Source: Candidatus Baldrarchaeota archaeon
GTDB lineage: Archaea > Asgardarchaeota > Baldrarchaeia > Baldrarchaeales > DXJG01
Direction: 5' to 3'
Length of the DNA stretch: 14,025 bases
NCBI GenBank assembly: GCA_030587435.1
Contig: JAUQZC010000052.1
Span: 1 to 14,025, forward strand
Shown here: positions 1 to 7,370 of the stretch, piece by piece
Layout: each line of letters begins with the position of its first letter
How positions within the stretch are numbered: position 1 is the stretch's first letter
Program-made: the position numbers and the translations under genes
The notes under the pieces: model-generated
Databases searched by the model: none
Told to the model about the DNA's origin: nothing
The model's input: the letters and a program-made list of their open reading frames with translations, nothing else

Positions 1-36
1 GAAACCATAACACACATACTCAGAGAGTAATCGAAA

Positions 37-60
37 TCCATCTGAAAACAAGTAGATGGA
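37..60 (-). terminator. Hairpin downstream of the permease operon, possible 3' end signal
   Basis: A perfect 7-base inverted repeat (TCCATCT at 37-43, AGATGGA at 54-60) with a 10-base loop lies 55 bases beyond the stop of the last permease gene. Read on the minus strand, it is followed by only a short T run, so it is not a textbook intrinsic terminator. It may instead define or stabilise the operon's 3' end. The rest of bases 1-114 shows no gene. Confidence 0.3.
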
Positions 61-114
61 ATTTAACAATTCAAATATAGGATAAAAGTTTATAGAAATA
101 ATTTTTGCTGGAAT

Positions 115-948
115 TTAACCTTTGATTACCCAGCCTACCATACCCTTGACATAGTATTTTTGTAGAATAGCGTAAATTAAAACTGGAATTATCATAACCA
201 GTACAGCACCAGCACACAGCGTATCCCAAGGTGTATGGTATCTTCCTTTCATCCAAGCGAGACATTGAGTAGCTACCAGTTTATCAGAAGAGTACAAAAT
301 GATTAGAGCAAAGAAGAAATCGTTCCAAACCCATGTAAACTGCAAGGCGACTACTGAAAGCAGAGCTGGTAGTGACATTGGAAGTACAATCCTTAAAAAT
401 ATCTGGAAGTCCGAAGCACCATCAACTCTCGCAGCTTCCTCTACCTCAACGGGGAGCGTAAGAAAGAAATTCCTTAAAAAGAGAATAATCCATGAGAGTC
501 CCCATGCAGTATGAACAAGAATTAATCCAAGATACTTATTCACAAGTCCAAGCTTGATCATTATTTGGAAAAGTGGTATAGCAACCATCTGCTGGGGCAT
601 CGCCATTATAACTACGATAAGAAGGAAAAGATAGGTTTTGAGCGGAAAACTAAACCTTGCAAAGCCGTAAGCTGCAAGCGCTGCCACAAATATTGGTATA
701 ACTGTTGAAAAAAATGTAATTATAAGTGAATTAATAAGGCCCTTGCTTAATGGAGTGGTAGGGTGATTTAAGGCCTTTATAAAATTTTCAATTGTTGGAT
801 GAAATTCTTTAAAATTCCACCATCCATGTAAAACCTCTCTTATAGGTCTTATTGCAACCATAAAAATACTGATAACCGGTAAAATCCATATTACAGCAAT
901 TAACCATGCTACTATATGGGTTACTATTGTGGAAATTTTTATTTTCAC
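115..948 (-). CDS. malG: Carbohydrate ABC transporter permease, MalG type
   Basis: This is an inner-membrane permease of a sugar ABC importer (MalG-type half of the permease pair). The 277-residue product has about six hydrophobic segments. Near the C-terminal half it carries the EAA loop that docks the ATPase (EEAARVDGAS followed by a FLRIVLP stretch). I chose the GTG start at 948 because its first bases overlap the TGA stop of the upstream permease as GTGA, with GGTGA seven bases upstream. An ATG at 978 would add ten residues, overlap the neighbour by 34 bases and lacks a clear ribosome site. It is the last gene of the binding-protein/permease operon. The substrate cannot be read from sequence; the nearby treT suggests trehalose or maltose-like sugars. 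The gene symbol is by family resemblance. Confidence 0.9.
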   Translation of the reverse strand: MKIKISTIVTHIVAWLIAVIWILPVISIFMVAIRPIREVLHGWWNFKEFHPTIENFIKALNHPTTPLSKGLINSLIITFFSTVIPIFVAALAAYGFARFSFPLKTYLFLLIVVIMAMPQQMVAIPLFQIMIKLGLVNKYLGLILVHTAWGLSWIILFLRNFFLTLPVEVEEAARVDGASDFQIFLRIVLPMSLPALLSVVALQFTWVWNDFFFALIILYSSDKLVATQCLAWMKGRYHTPWDTLCAGAVLVMIIPVLIYAILQKYYVKGMVGWVIKG

Positions 949-1832
949 CCTCTTTTCACCGCCGTTTTTGCTATCCATATAGCTGGTGGTAGCGTTAATA
1001 ATGTAAGAAGTGTTGCTAAAACTGCTGCTCTATTAAAATCGAGGGCTACAAAACCATATATGTACATTAAAAGAGCCAGAACTATAGAAGCACCGCCTGG
1101 GCCTCCCATGGTGGCAACAAACACGATATCAAAAATCTTTAATTCAAATAATACGGTCATAACAACTACTACTAGAGTAGCGGGTTTAAGTAAGGGGAGC
1201 GTAATATGAATGAATTGTTGAAATGAGGAAGCCCCGTCTATTTTAGCTGCTTCATAGTATTCACGAGGTATTGTTGCTAGTGCCGCAGAGTATACGATCA
1301 TACTAAATCCTGTCCACATCCATACTCCGCTAAGTATCGTAGCAAATAAGGCTGTTTCTGGATGGTATGTCCACGAGATATCAGCTAAAGAACGTAACCC
1401 TATGAATCTTAAAATAACATTCACTATTCCAATATCTTTATCAAATAGGAATTCGGCCATTAATCCGCCTACAACCATGGGCATTACCATTCCTAAGAAA
1501 ACTATTGACTTTATTATTGATGCACCTTTAACGTCCTTTAAGATGATTGCAAAAAAGAGGCCGAGAAACACGGTTAGTGGGAGATGAATAGCTATCCATA
1601 CAGCGTTATGTATTAATGCTCCCCACGGAGGAGATTGGTAAGGAAACCTATCTGAATTAATTATTTCCTTGCTTTTTAAAATTTGAGCGTAGTTACGTAA
1701 TCCTACAAATTCGCCTTTAGGTGAAAGAAAACTGATCCATAATGTTTGGATGATAGGGTAAATCACAAAAACCATGATAAGAATAACCGCAGGTGCCAGA
1801 AAAAATAAAGGAGTTGTATTTTTTTGTGGCAT
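945..1832 (-). CDS. malF: Carbohydrate ABC transporter permease, MalF type
   Basis: This is the partner permease of the sugar importer. The 295-residue product opens with a hydrophobic segment (PLFFLAPAVILIMVFVIYP), as MalF-type permeases without extra N-terminal helices do. The EAA loop reads YYEAAKIDGASSFQQF and is followed by ITLPLLKP. I placed the start at ATG 1832, which has GGTGA four bases upstream, the same arrangement used by the bactofilin-like gene in this window. An alternative ATG at 1847 overlaps the upstream TGA as TGATG and adds five residues. A longer reading to 1907 lies inside the binding-protein gene and is unlikely. The gene is tightly coupled to both neighbours, so the three proteins are expected to be made together. 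Confidence 0.88.
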   Translation of the reverse strand: MPQKNTTPLFFLAPAVILIMVFVIYPIIQTLWISFLSPKGEFVGLRNYAQILKSKEIINSDRFPYQSPPWGALIHNAVWIAIHLPLTVFLGLFFAIILKDVKGASIIKSIVFLGMVMPMVVGGLMAEFLFDKDIGIVNVILRFIGLRSLADISWTYHPETALFATILSGVWMWTGFSMIVYSAALATIPREYYEAAKIDGASSFQQFIHITLPLLKPATLVVVVMTVLFELKIFDIVFVATMGGPGGASIVLALLMYIYGFVALDFNRAAVLATLLTLLTLPPAIWIAKTAVKRG

Positions 1833-1846
1833 TTCGTCACCTGCCA

Positions 1847-3061
1847 TCAAGGTGCTTTTGCTTCTATATTCGCTAATACAGTTTCCCATTCGGATGGGTG
1901 AACCCATAAATACTTCAATTGATCCCAGAAGGTGGTTTGGAATTCGCCGCCAATGGTATCGTCAAGATCGGTAACTGCTGTTGCTCCCTCTAAAAGTTGA
2001 GCCACTCTTTTATCGACTTCAGGGTAATCGTCGAGTTTTACGTCGAGATTCGTAGCGATGTGGCCGCCTTGCTTTACCTGTACTGTTTGCCCTTCGGCAC
2101 CTGAAAGGAATTTGACTAGCTCTTTCGCTTCAGTTGGATGTTCCGTATATTTTGGTATGAACATGAAGTCTGGACAGAAAACGAACGCTTCTGCACCTGG
2201 TAGTGAGAAAACACCTAGATCACTGGCGTTATCAACCATGCCTGTTATCCAGCTACCCATGAAGTATAGGGCGTGTTTTCCTTCCCACCAATCCTCTAGT
2301 ATCAAAGTCCAGTCCTTAGGTTCGCTAAAGTATCCTTTTTCGAGTAATGGAACTAATTTATCCTTAAATATAGCTTTAACTTCGTCACTTGTCCATGAAA
2401 CACTACCATTTATGAGTCCTTCAAAGAGATCCGTACCACCGAAGGTTAATATGAAATGTTCAGTTACATCTGATAGTGGCCATCCAACGCCGTCTCCGCT
2501 TGCTATCGGCGCCACTATACCATCAATTGCACTGATATTCTCTAATAAAGTTGTAAATTCTTCCCATGTTGTAGGTACTTTAAGGTTATGTTCTTCGAAG
2601 AAAGATATTCTGTACCAGAATCCTGGCTTAACTTTACCAGTGTAAGGAGCTCCATAAACTTTACCATCAACTGTAACTTGATCCACAATACCAGGCATGA
2701 AATCAGCTGAATCAATAATATCGCTGATATCAAGTATGTGTTCTGTATTGTTTCTAATCCACCATGCCCACATAAATATTACATCAGCAGGAGCTTTTCC
2801 TGCTTTAAACTGTGCCGGTAATATTGTTGCCAAGTCTTCAGCTCTATAAGTTCTATATTCAACCATTATACCTTTTTCTACAGCAAATGCTCCCAGAACA
2901 GGCATAAAACTCTCCATTTCCGCCCCGGACCATGGACCAATGACAACTAATTTCATCGGCGCTGGTGCTGGTTTAACCATCCATCCTGCTCCGAAACCTA
3001 TGAGAAGACACACTATGCCAACTACAATTATTAGAGTTTTTGCTTCTCCAGCTGCTGCCAA
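1847..3061 (-). CDS. malE: Membrane-anchored sugar-binding protein of ABC transporter
   Basis: This is the extracellular solute-binding protein that captures the sugar and delivers it to the two permeases encoded downstream. The 404-residue product starts with a hydrophobic anchor (about residues 9-27), then a Pro/Ala linker (PAPAP) and a mature domain that opens MKLVVIGPWSG. Length and layout fit the family 1 sugar-binding proteins (MalE-like). No lipobox cysteine sits in the right place: the only early Cys is inside the hydrophobic segment. Anchoring is therefore probably by an uncleaved N-terminal helix. The start is a TTG at 3061 with AGAGGGG about six bases upstream. A TATA box at 3109-3118 fits as the operon promoter. 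The substrate is inferred only from context. Confidence 0.87.
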   Translation of the reverse strand: MAAAGEAKTLIIVVGIVCLLIGFGAGWMVKPAPAPMKLVVIGPWSGAEMESFMPVLGAFAVEKGIMVEYRTYRAEDLATILPAQFKAGKAPADVIFMWAWWIRNNTEHILDISDIIDSADFMPGIVDQVTVDGKVYGAPYTGKVKPGFWYRISFFEEHNLKVPTTWEEFTTLLENISAIDGIVAPIASGDGVGWPLSDVTEHFILTFGGTDLFEGLINGSVSWTSDEVKAIFKDKLVPLLEKGYFSEPKDWTLILEDWWEGKHALYFMGSWITGMVDNASDLGVFSLPGAEAFVFCPDFMFIPKYTEHPTEAKELVKFLSGAEGQTVQVKQGGHIATNLDVKLDDYPEVDKRVAQLLEGATAVTDLDDTIGGEFQTTFWDQLKYLWVHPSEWETVLANIEAKAP

Positions 3062-3364
3062 TTTTCTCCCCTCTAAAACCCATTTTAGAATTATTTTTTA
3101 TAAAAACAGTATATAAGTTTTTTGTTAAAAGTTCACGTTTTTAAAAACTAATAATGTAGAAACATGTTTTGCCATTTTGAAAACAAAGTTTTTAGAAATT
3201 TTGTAGAAATTAAGTGATTTAATCATGTTTTAAAATCAGAAAATAAGACAAATGATTCATGTGTGAATGATATTTCAATTTCGCAAGAAAATCGAATAGC
3301 GCAAAACTTTAGTAGTTAATCAAATTAAAATAAAGCTAAAACAGTGAACGGTGGAGCTGGTTAA
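3062..3364. other. Divergent intergenic region between sugar-uptake operon and glycoside hydrolase
   Basis: This 303-base stretch has no gene. It holds the minus-strand TATA box described separately. It also holds TAGAAATT repeated directly at 3193-3200 and 3204-3211 (11-base period), a related TGTAGAAA at 3155-3162, a TGTTTT/AAAACA inverted repeat around 3165-3185, and an ATTCA/TGAAT inverted repeat at 3255-3268. No strong plus-strand TATA box is obvious; the region before 3365 is merely A-rich. The repeats are candidate binding sites for a sugar-responsive regulator, but none matches an operator I recognise. Confidence 0.4.
3109..3118 (-). promoter_or_regulatory. TATA box for the binding protein/permease operon
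   Basis: Read on the minus strand the sequence is AAAAAACTTATATACTG, an archaeal TATA box with a preceding A-rich stretch that could serve as the TFB recognition element. Transcription would start about 25 bases downstream, near 3088, giving a leader of about 27 bases that contains the AGAGGGG ribosome site. Confidence 0.6.
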
Positions 3365-4540
3365 GTGAATATTGAAGAAATAAAACTTAGGCTTCATCGG
3401 GATATTAAAAAATTAAGAAGTTCAAGAGGGTATCTTAATGCTGGGTACCCAAGATATTACACTCTTTTTGGCCGCGATTCTATAATTTCTGCATGGCAAA
3501 TGTTAAAGATAGATCCCACGATTGCAAAAGCTACTCTCTCAGTTTTATCCGAATATCAAGGGAAAGTCGTAGATCCAAAATCGGAGGAAGAACCCGGAAA
3601 AATTTTACATGAACACAGGTTTACTCCGAGGGAACAAGCAGAGATACCGGAATGGAAGTTTCCGTATTATGGAAGTATTGACAGTACACCTCTATACATA
3701 ATTCTAGCAGCAAAGTATCTTAAAACCACCAATGATACAGCTTTTCTATCAAAAATATGGAGAAATATTCAGGCTGCTTTTAACTGGATCATAACCTATG
3801 GAGATAAAGATGGAGACGGTTACATAGAATATCAAAGAATGAATCCTCATGGCCTTTTTCATCAAGGATGGCGGGATGGCTGCGAAGATCATCTAAAAAT
3901 TAAACCCCCCGTAGCTATTGTTGAAGCTCAAGGCTATGTTTATGCAGCTTACCATAGTTTAGCCTATATTTCTCAAAGACTCGGTAAAAACAACAATCTT
4001 ATAGGGGAAGCAATGGAGAGAGCAAGAAAGTTAAAGAAAAATTTTAATCAAGATTTTTGGATGGAAGAAGAGAAATTTTTTGCTTTAGCTCTTGATGGAG
4101 AGAAAAAACAGAAGAAGGTTGTTTCCTCTAATCCTGGCCACCTCCTCTTTACTGGAATTATAGATGATAGCAAGGTAGATTATGTGGTTGAACGTCTTTT
4201 TCAACCAGATCTATGGACTCCCTACGGTATAAGAACTCACTCCATGAAAGCTCCAGACTTCGACCCTTACAGTTATCATCTTGGTTCCATATGGCCTCAT
4301 GACAATTGGATAATTTATAAAGGCCTACAAAAACTCGGCTATCATCAACACGCTGAGAAAATTAAACAAGCCTTACTCCAAGCTTATCAAAAACTTAATA
4401 AAATTCCCGAACTTTACACGGTTATAAACAATAAAATCGTTGATCTATCCACACCTATTAAAGGCGTACACCATGTGTTAGCTAATCCATTACAAGCATG
4501 GGCTAGCGCCGGTCTGCTCGAAATGATTGTAAACAACTAA
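3365..4540 (+). CDS. Stand-alone glycogen-debranching-type glycoside hydrolase, catalytic domain only
   Basis: This protein resembles the C-terminal (alpha/alpha)6-barrel domain of amylo-alpha-1,6-glucosidase/glycogen debranching enzymes. Visible family motifs are TLFGRDS (residues 33-39), GKILHEHR (78-85), YYGSIDSTP (101-109), GYIEYQR (152-158), HQGWRDGCED (166-175), VEAQGYVYAA (187 on) and SYHLGSIWPHDN (303-314). The acidic residues in the GWRD and IEYQR motifs are candidates for catalysis. Related debranching enzymes are usually 600-700 residues, with a separate N-terminal domain that is absent here; the 391-residue product begins just before the barrel. The start is GTG at 3365, with GGTGG and GGAG upstream. 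It diverges from the transporter operon and lies before malK and treT, so it may hydrolyse an imported alpha-glucoside in the cytoplasm. No signal peptide is seen. The exact substrate is unknown. Confidence 0.82.
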   Translation: MNIEEIKLRLHRDIKKLRSSRGYLNAGYPRYYTLFGRDSIISAWQMLKIDPTIAKATLSVLSEYQGKVVDPKSEEEPGKILHEHRFTPREQAEIPEWKFPYYGSIDSTPLYIILAAKYLKTTNDTAFLSKIWRNIQAAFNWIITYGDKDGDGYIEYQRMNPHGLFHQGWRDGCEDHLKIKPPVAIVEAQGYVYAAYHSLAYISQRLGKNNNLIGEAMERARKLKKNFNQDFWMEEEKFFALALDGEKKQKKVVSSNPGHLLFTGIIDDSKVDYVVERLFQPDLWTPYGIRTHSMKAPDFDPYSYHLGSIWPHDNWIIYKGLQKLGYHQHAEKIKQALLQAYQKLNKIPELYTVINNKIVDLSTPIKGVHHVLANPLQAWASAGLLEMIVNN

Positions 4541-4640
4541 ACATACCTTAAAGCATGAAAAACTTGTATTTAAACGGAAAATAGTCAACCTATCTAAAAC
4601 AAAAAAGAGAAAATGTAAAAATTGTCGTAAAACCCATCAA

Positions 4641-4649
4641 TTATATAAA
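4641..4649 (+). promoter_or_regulatory. Candidate TATA box for malK
   Basis: TTATATAAA lies about 90 bases before the malK start. A start site about 25 bases downstream would leave a leader of roughly 60 bases. The 193-base gap after the hydrolase gene supports a separate promoter here. Confidence 0.45.
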
Positions 4650-4733
4650 TCACAACATCATAGTATAGTTGTATCTCGACTTGAAACCGTGAGGGGAACT
4701 ATCCAATCCTCTAGCTAAAATGGGGGCTTGTAC

Positions 4734-5825
4734 ATGGTTGATGTCGTCCTTGAACACTTAACAAAATATTATGGTAAGGTTAGAGCAATAGAAGACATAA
4801 ATCTACATATTAAAGATAAAGAATTTCTAGTACTTCTTGGACCATCTGGCTGTGGAAAAACAACAACACTAAGATGCATTGCTGGTCTGGAAACCCCTAC
4901 TAGTGGTAACATATACATGGGTGGTAAACTGGTTAACGATGTCCCCACAAAAGATAGAAACATTGCGATGGTTTTTCAAAGCTGGGCTTTATACCCACAT
5001 ATGACAGTATTTGATAACATAGCTTTTCCACTCAAAATGCGCAAATATCCGAAAGATGAAATACGGAGAAGAGTTAAGGAAGTAGCAGAACTATTACAAA
5101 TAAGTGAACTTCTAGACCGTAAACCAGGAGAATTGAGTGGAGGTCAACAACAGAGAGTAGCTTTAGGCAGGGCCATCGTAAGAGAACCAAACGTTTTCTT
5201 AATGGACGAACCACTAAGCAATCTGGATGCTAAATTAAGAGTGTATATGAGAGCCGAACTAAAAGCTTTACAAAGAAGACTAGGAGTGACAACAATCTAC
5301 GTTACACATGACCAAGTAGAAGCGATGACAATGTCTGATAGAATTGCACTATTAAATGATGGACTTCTACAACAAGTAGGAACAGCAGAGGAAATTTATT
5401 CACGTCCGGCAAACCTGTTTGTTGCAGGTTTTATTGGTAGTCCACCCATGAACTTCATAGATGGTAGCTTTGTGGAGAAATATCCTGAAAAAGCCTACAT
5501 AGATACAGGTTTTTTCATGTTAGATGTCTCAGAGTTCAAAGATATAATAAAGAAGAACGCTACAAGCAGCGAACTTGTAATTGGAATCAGACCAGAACAT
5601 ATCACTTTAAGTAGGGAGCCTGCAGAGGGCGCTATTAAAGCAAAAGTCTACGTAATAGAGCCTCTTGGAAGAAAGATAATAGTTAACTTGCAAGTAGGTG
5701 ACACTATATTCAAAGTAGAAGAGGATCCTAAATTTAAATCGGAACCCGGAGAAGAGGTCTGGATGATATTTAACAGAGATAAACTCTATATCTTTGATAA
5801 GAAAACCGGGAAAACAGTCGTATAA
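4734..5825 (+). CDS. malK: MalK-type ATPase of sugar ABC transporter
   Basis: This is the cytoplasmic ATP-hydrolysing subunit that powers CUT1-type sugar importers. In the 363-residue reading, Walker A is GPSGCGKTT (36-44), the Q-loop is Q82, the signature LSGGQ is at 134-138, Walker B FLMDE is at 155-159, the D-loop LSNLD is at 161-165 and the switch His is H192. After about residue 235 comes a MalK-style regulatory extension of TOBE type (SPPMNFIDG, then the GIRPEHI motif). Length matches the family. I chose the ATG at 4734 over an in-frame TTG at 4728; GGGGG lies upstream. It is encoded apart from its permeases, on the opposite strand and beyond the hydrolase, so coordinated expression would need a shared regulator. 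It could also serve other sugar importers in the cell. Confidence 0.93.
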   Translation: MVDVVLEHLTKYYGKVRAIEDINLHIKDKEFLVLLGPSGCGKTTTLRCIAGLETPTSGNIYMGGKLVNDVPTKDRNIAMVFQSWALYPHMTVFDNIAFPLKMRKYPKDEIRRRVKEVAELLQISELLDRKPGELSGGQQQRVALGRAIVREPNVFLMDEPLSNLDAKLRVYMRAELKALQRRLGVTTIYVTHDQVEAMTMSDRIALLNDGLLQQVGTAEEIYSRPANLFVAGFIGSPPMNFIDGSFVEKYPEKAYIDTGFFMLDVSEFKDIIKKNATSSELVIGIRPEHITLSREPAEGAIKAKVYVIEPLGRKIIVNLQVGDTIFKVEEDPKFKSEPGEEVWMIFNRDKLYIFDKKTGKTVV

Positions 5826-5939
5826 CAAACTTAAAAACGTGCAATAGTACATTTACAAATCTTTTAAGTTTCAGTCTTGCCTATTTCAATTCCTTAAATC
5901 ATAAATGAAGTAGGTAACACATTTGCATGTAATTAGCAT

Positions 5940-5982
5940 TTACCTTTTCCTCGGTAAGTTATAGTCCCCTAAATGAACTTAC
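5940..5982 (+). promoter_or_regulatory. Competing stem-loops in the treT leader region
   Basis: TTACC (5940-5944) can pair with GGTAA (5953-5957). The overlapping GTAAGTT (5954-5960) can instead pair with AACTTAC (5976-5982). The two pairings share bases and exclude each other. The element lies 31 bases before the treT start, inside a 188-base gap after malK. Whether it is transcribed with treT depends on the promoter; a weak TATA-like CTTTTAAG sits at 5861-5868. Confidence 0.25.
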
Positions 5983-6013
5983 TGCATACAAAAGAAGAGT
6001 TCTGGTGAAAACA

Positions 6014-7258
6014 ATGTCATTAGTTGAACCTTCTGGGAAAAATAAGTTGGATGATTATGAAAACGTAGTTGGTAGAGAGGAAATAGAGAAAATAAGGTAT
6101 TTAGCTGACAAGGTTCAAGGTTCTTCGGTGATTCATGTAAATTCAACAGCTTTCGGCGGGGGAGTAGCTGAAATACTACATAGATTGATTCCCTTAATGA
6201 GAGATGTCGGCCTAAACACGGTTTGGGGCGTGATTGAAGGAGATTTAGAATTCTTTACAATCACAAAAACAAAACTTCACAACGGGCTTCAAGGCGAAGA
6301 AGTATCATTTTCTAAAGAGGAAGAAGAAAAATATCTACGAACTAATAAGATGAATGCAGAAAAACTAAACCTAGATTTTGACTTTGTGATAATCCACGAT
6401 TCTCAGCCACTTGCCATTGCTAACTACTATTCTCGAAAACCTTGGTCAAAGTGGATATGGAGATGTCACATAGATTTATCAAATCCAAACCCGTTCATCT
6501 GGGAATTCGTATCAAAATTCATTAAACTATACGATGCCGCTATATTTACAATGAAAGACTATGTTAGAGAAGATTTAGAAGTAAGGAAAATAGCTATTAT
6601 ACCTCCCTCAATAGATCCGCTCAGCGACAAAAACAAACCCTTACCTGAAAGCCAAATTCTATCCATTCTCGAAAAATACGACGTGGATCCAGAAAGACCG
6701 ATAATAACCCAAGTCAGTAGATTTGACCCGTGGAAAGACCCTCTAGGAGCCATAGACACATATCGACTGGTGAAAAAGGAAATACCGGAGGTACAGCTTT
6801 TACTCATAGCTTCAATGGCATATGATGATCCAGAAGGCTGGTACTGGTATGAAAAAACCGCTAGACACGCTGGAAATGACTACGATATCCACCTATTAAC
6901 CAATATGATAGGGGTAGGAAACATAGAGGTTAACGCTTTTCAAAGAGCATCAAATGTCGCTTTATTGAAATCAATTCGCGAAGGATTCGGTTTAGTTGTT
7001 GCAGAAGCCTTATGGAAAGGAGTACCAGTTGTAGGTAGCCCCGTTGGAGGAATCCCCCTACAAGTAATAGATGGATTCAACGGTTTCCTCGTAAATAACG
7101 TCAAAGAAGCAGCCGAGAAAATAATATACCTACTTAAACATCCAGAAGAAGCTAAACGCATGGGTCTTAATGGAATTAACCATGTCAAAAAGAACTTCCT
7201 AATAATTAGACACCTCAAAGACTACCTAAAACTACTAATTGAGTTAAAGACCGCATAA
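6014..7258 (+). CDS. treT: Trehalose glycosyltransferring synthase (TreT), GT4 family
   Basis: TreT reversibly joins NDP-glucose and glucose to make trehalose. In archaea it is often encoded beside trehalose/maltose importers, where it can act in trehalose use. The 414-residue product matches what I recall of the Pyrococcus/Thermococcus enzyme throughout: HVNSTAFGGGVAE near residues 41-53, WRCHIDLSNPN, IPPSIDPLS, ITQVSRFDPWKDP, the DDPEGWYWYEKT region, and SIREGFG followed by AEALWKG. The last pair carries the GT-B E-x7-E motif (E323, E331), which binds the donor sugar. I chose ATG 6014, with GGTGA five bases upstream, over an in-frame GTG at 6005. The protein is cytoplasmic with no signal peptide. 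The malK and transporter genes in the same region support trehalose metabolism. Confidence 0.94.
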   Translation: MSLVEPSGKNKLDDYENVVGREEIEKIRYLADKVQGSSVIHVNSTAFGGGVAEILHRLIPLMRDVGLNTVWGVIEGDLEFFTITKTKLHNGLQGEEVSFSKEEEEKYLRTNKMNAEKLNLDFDFVIIHDSQPLAIANYYSRKPWSKWIWRCHIDLSNPNPFIWEFVSKFIKLYDAAIFTMKDYVREDLEVRKIAIIPPSIDPLSDKNKPLPESQILSILEKYDVDPERPIITQVSRFDPWKDPLGAIDTYRLVKKEIPEVQLLLIASMAYDDPEGWYWYEKTARHAGNDYDIHLLTNMIGVGNIEVNAFQRASNVALLKSIREGFGLVVAEALWKGVPVVGSPVGGIPLQVIDGFNGFLVNNVKEAAEKIIYLLKHPEEAKRMGLNGINHVKKNFLIIRHLKDYLKLLIELKTA

Positions 7259-7370
7259 ACACCGCAAAACAACCTTTATTCCAATATGTTTTTAATTAAC
7301 GTGAAATAACCCTTTACATCAATCTTCTACATTAATTTCATGATAAAAAACTTTAACAAGTATTTCTTCG

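Noticed and set aside
2058..2645. Plus-strand open frame of 195 residues
   Set aside because: It lies wholly antisense to the sugar-binding protein gene, which has clear family features and its own promoter.
4690..4713. GAGG/CCTC hairpin in the malK leader
   Set aside because: The stem is only four or five pairs with a long loop and would be weak; not enough to call an RNA element.
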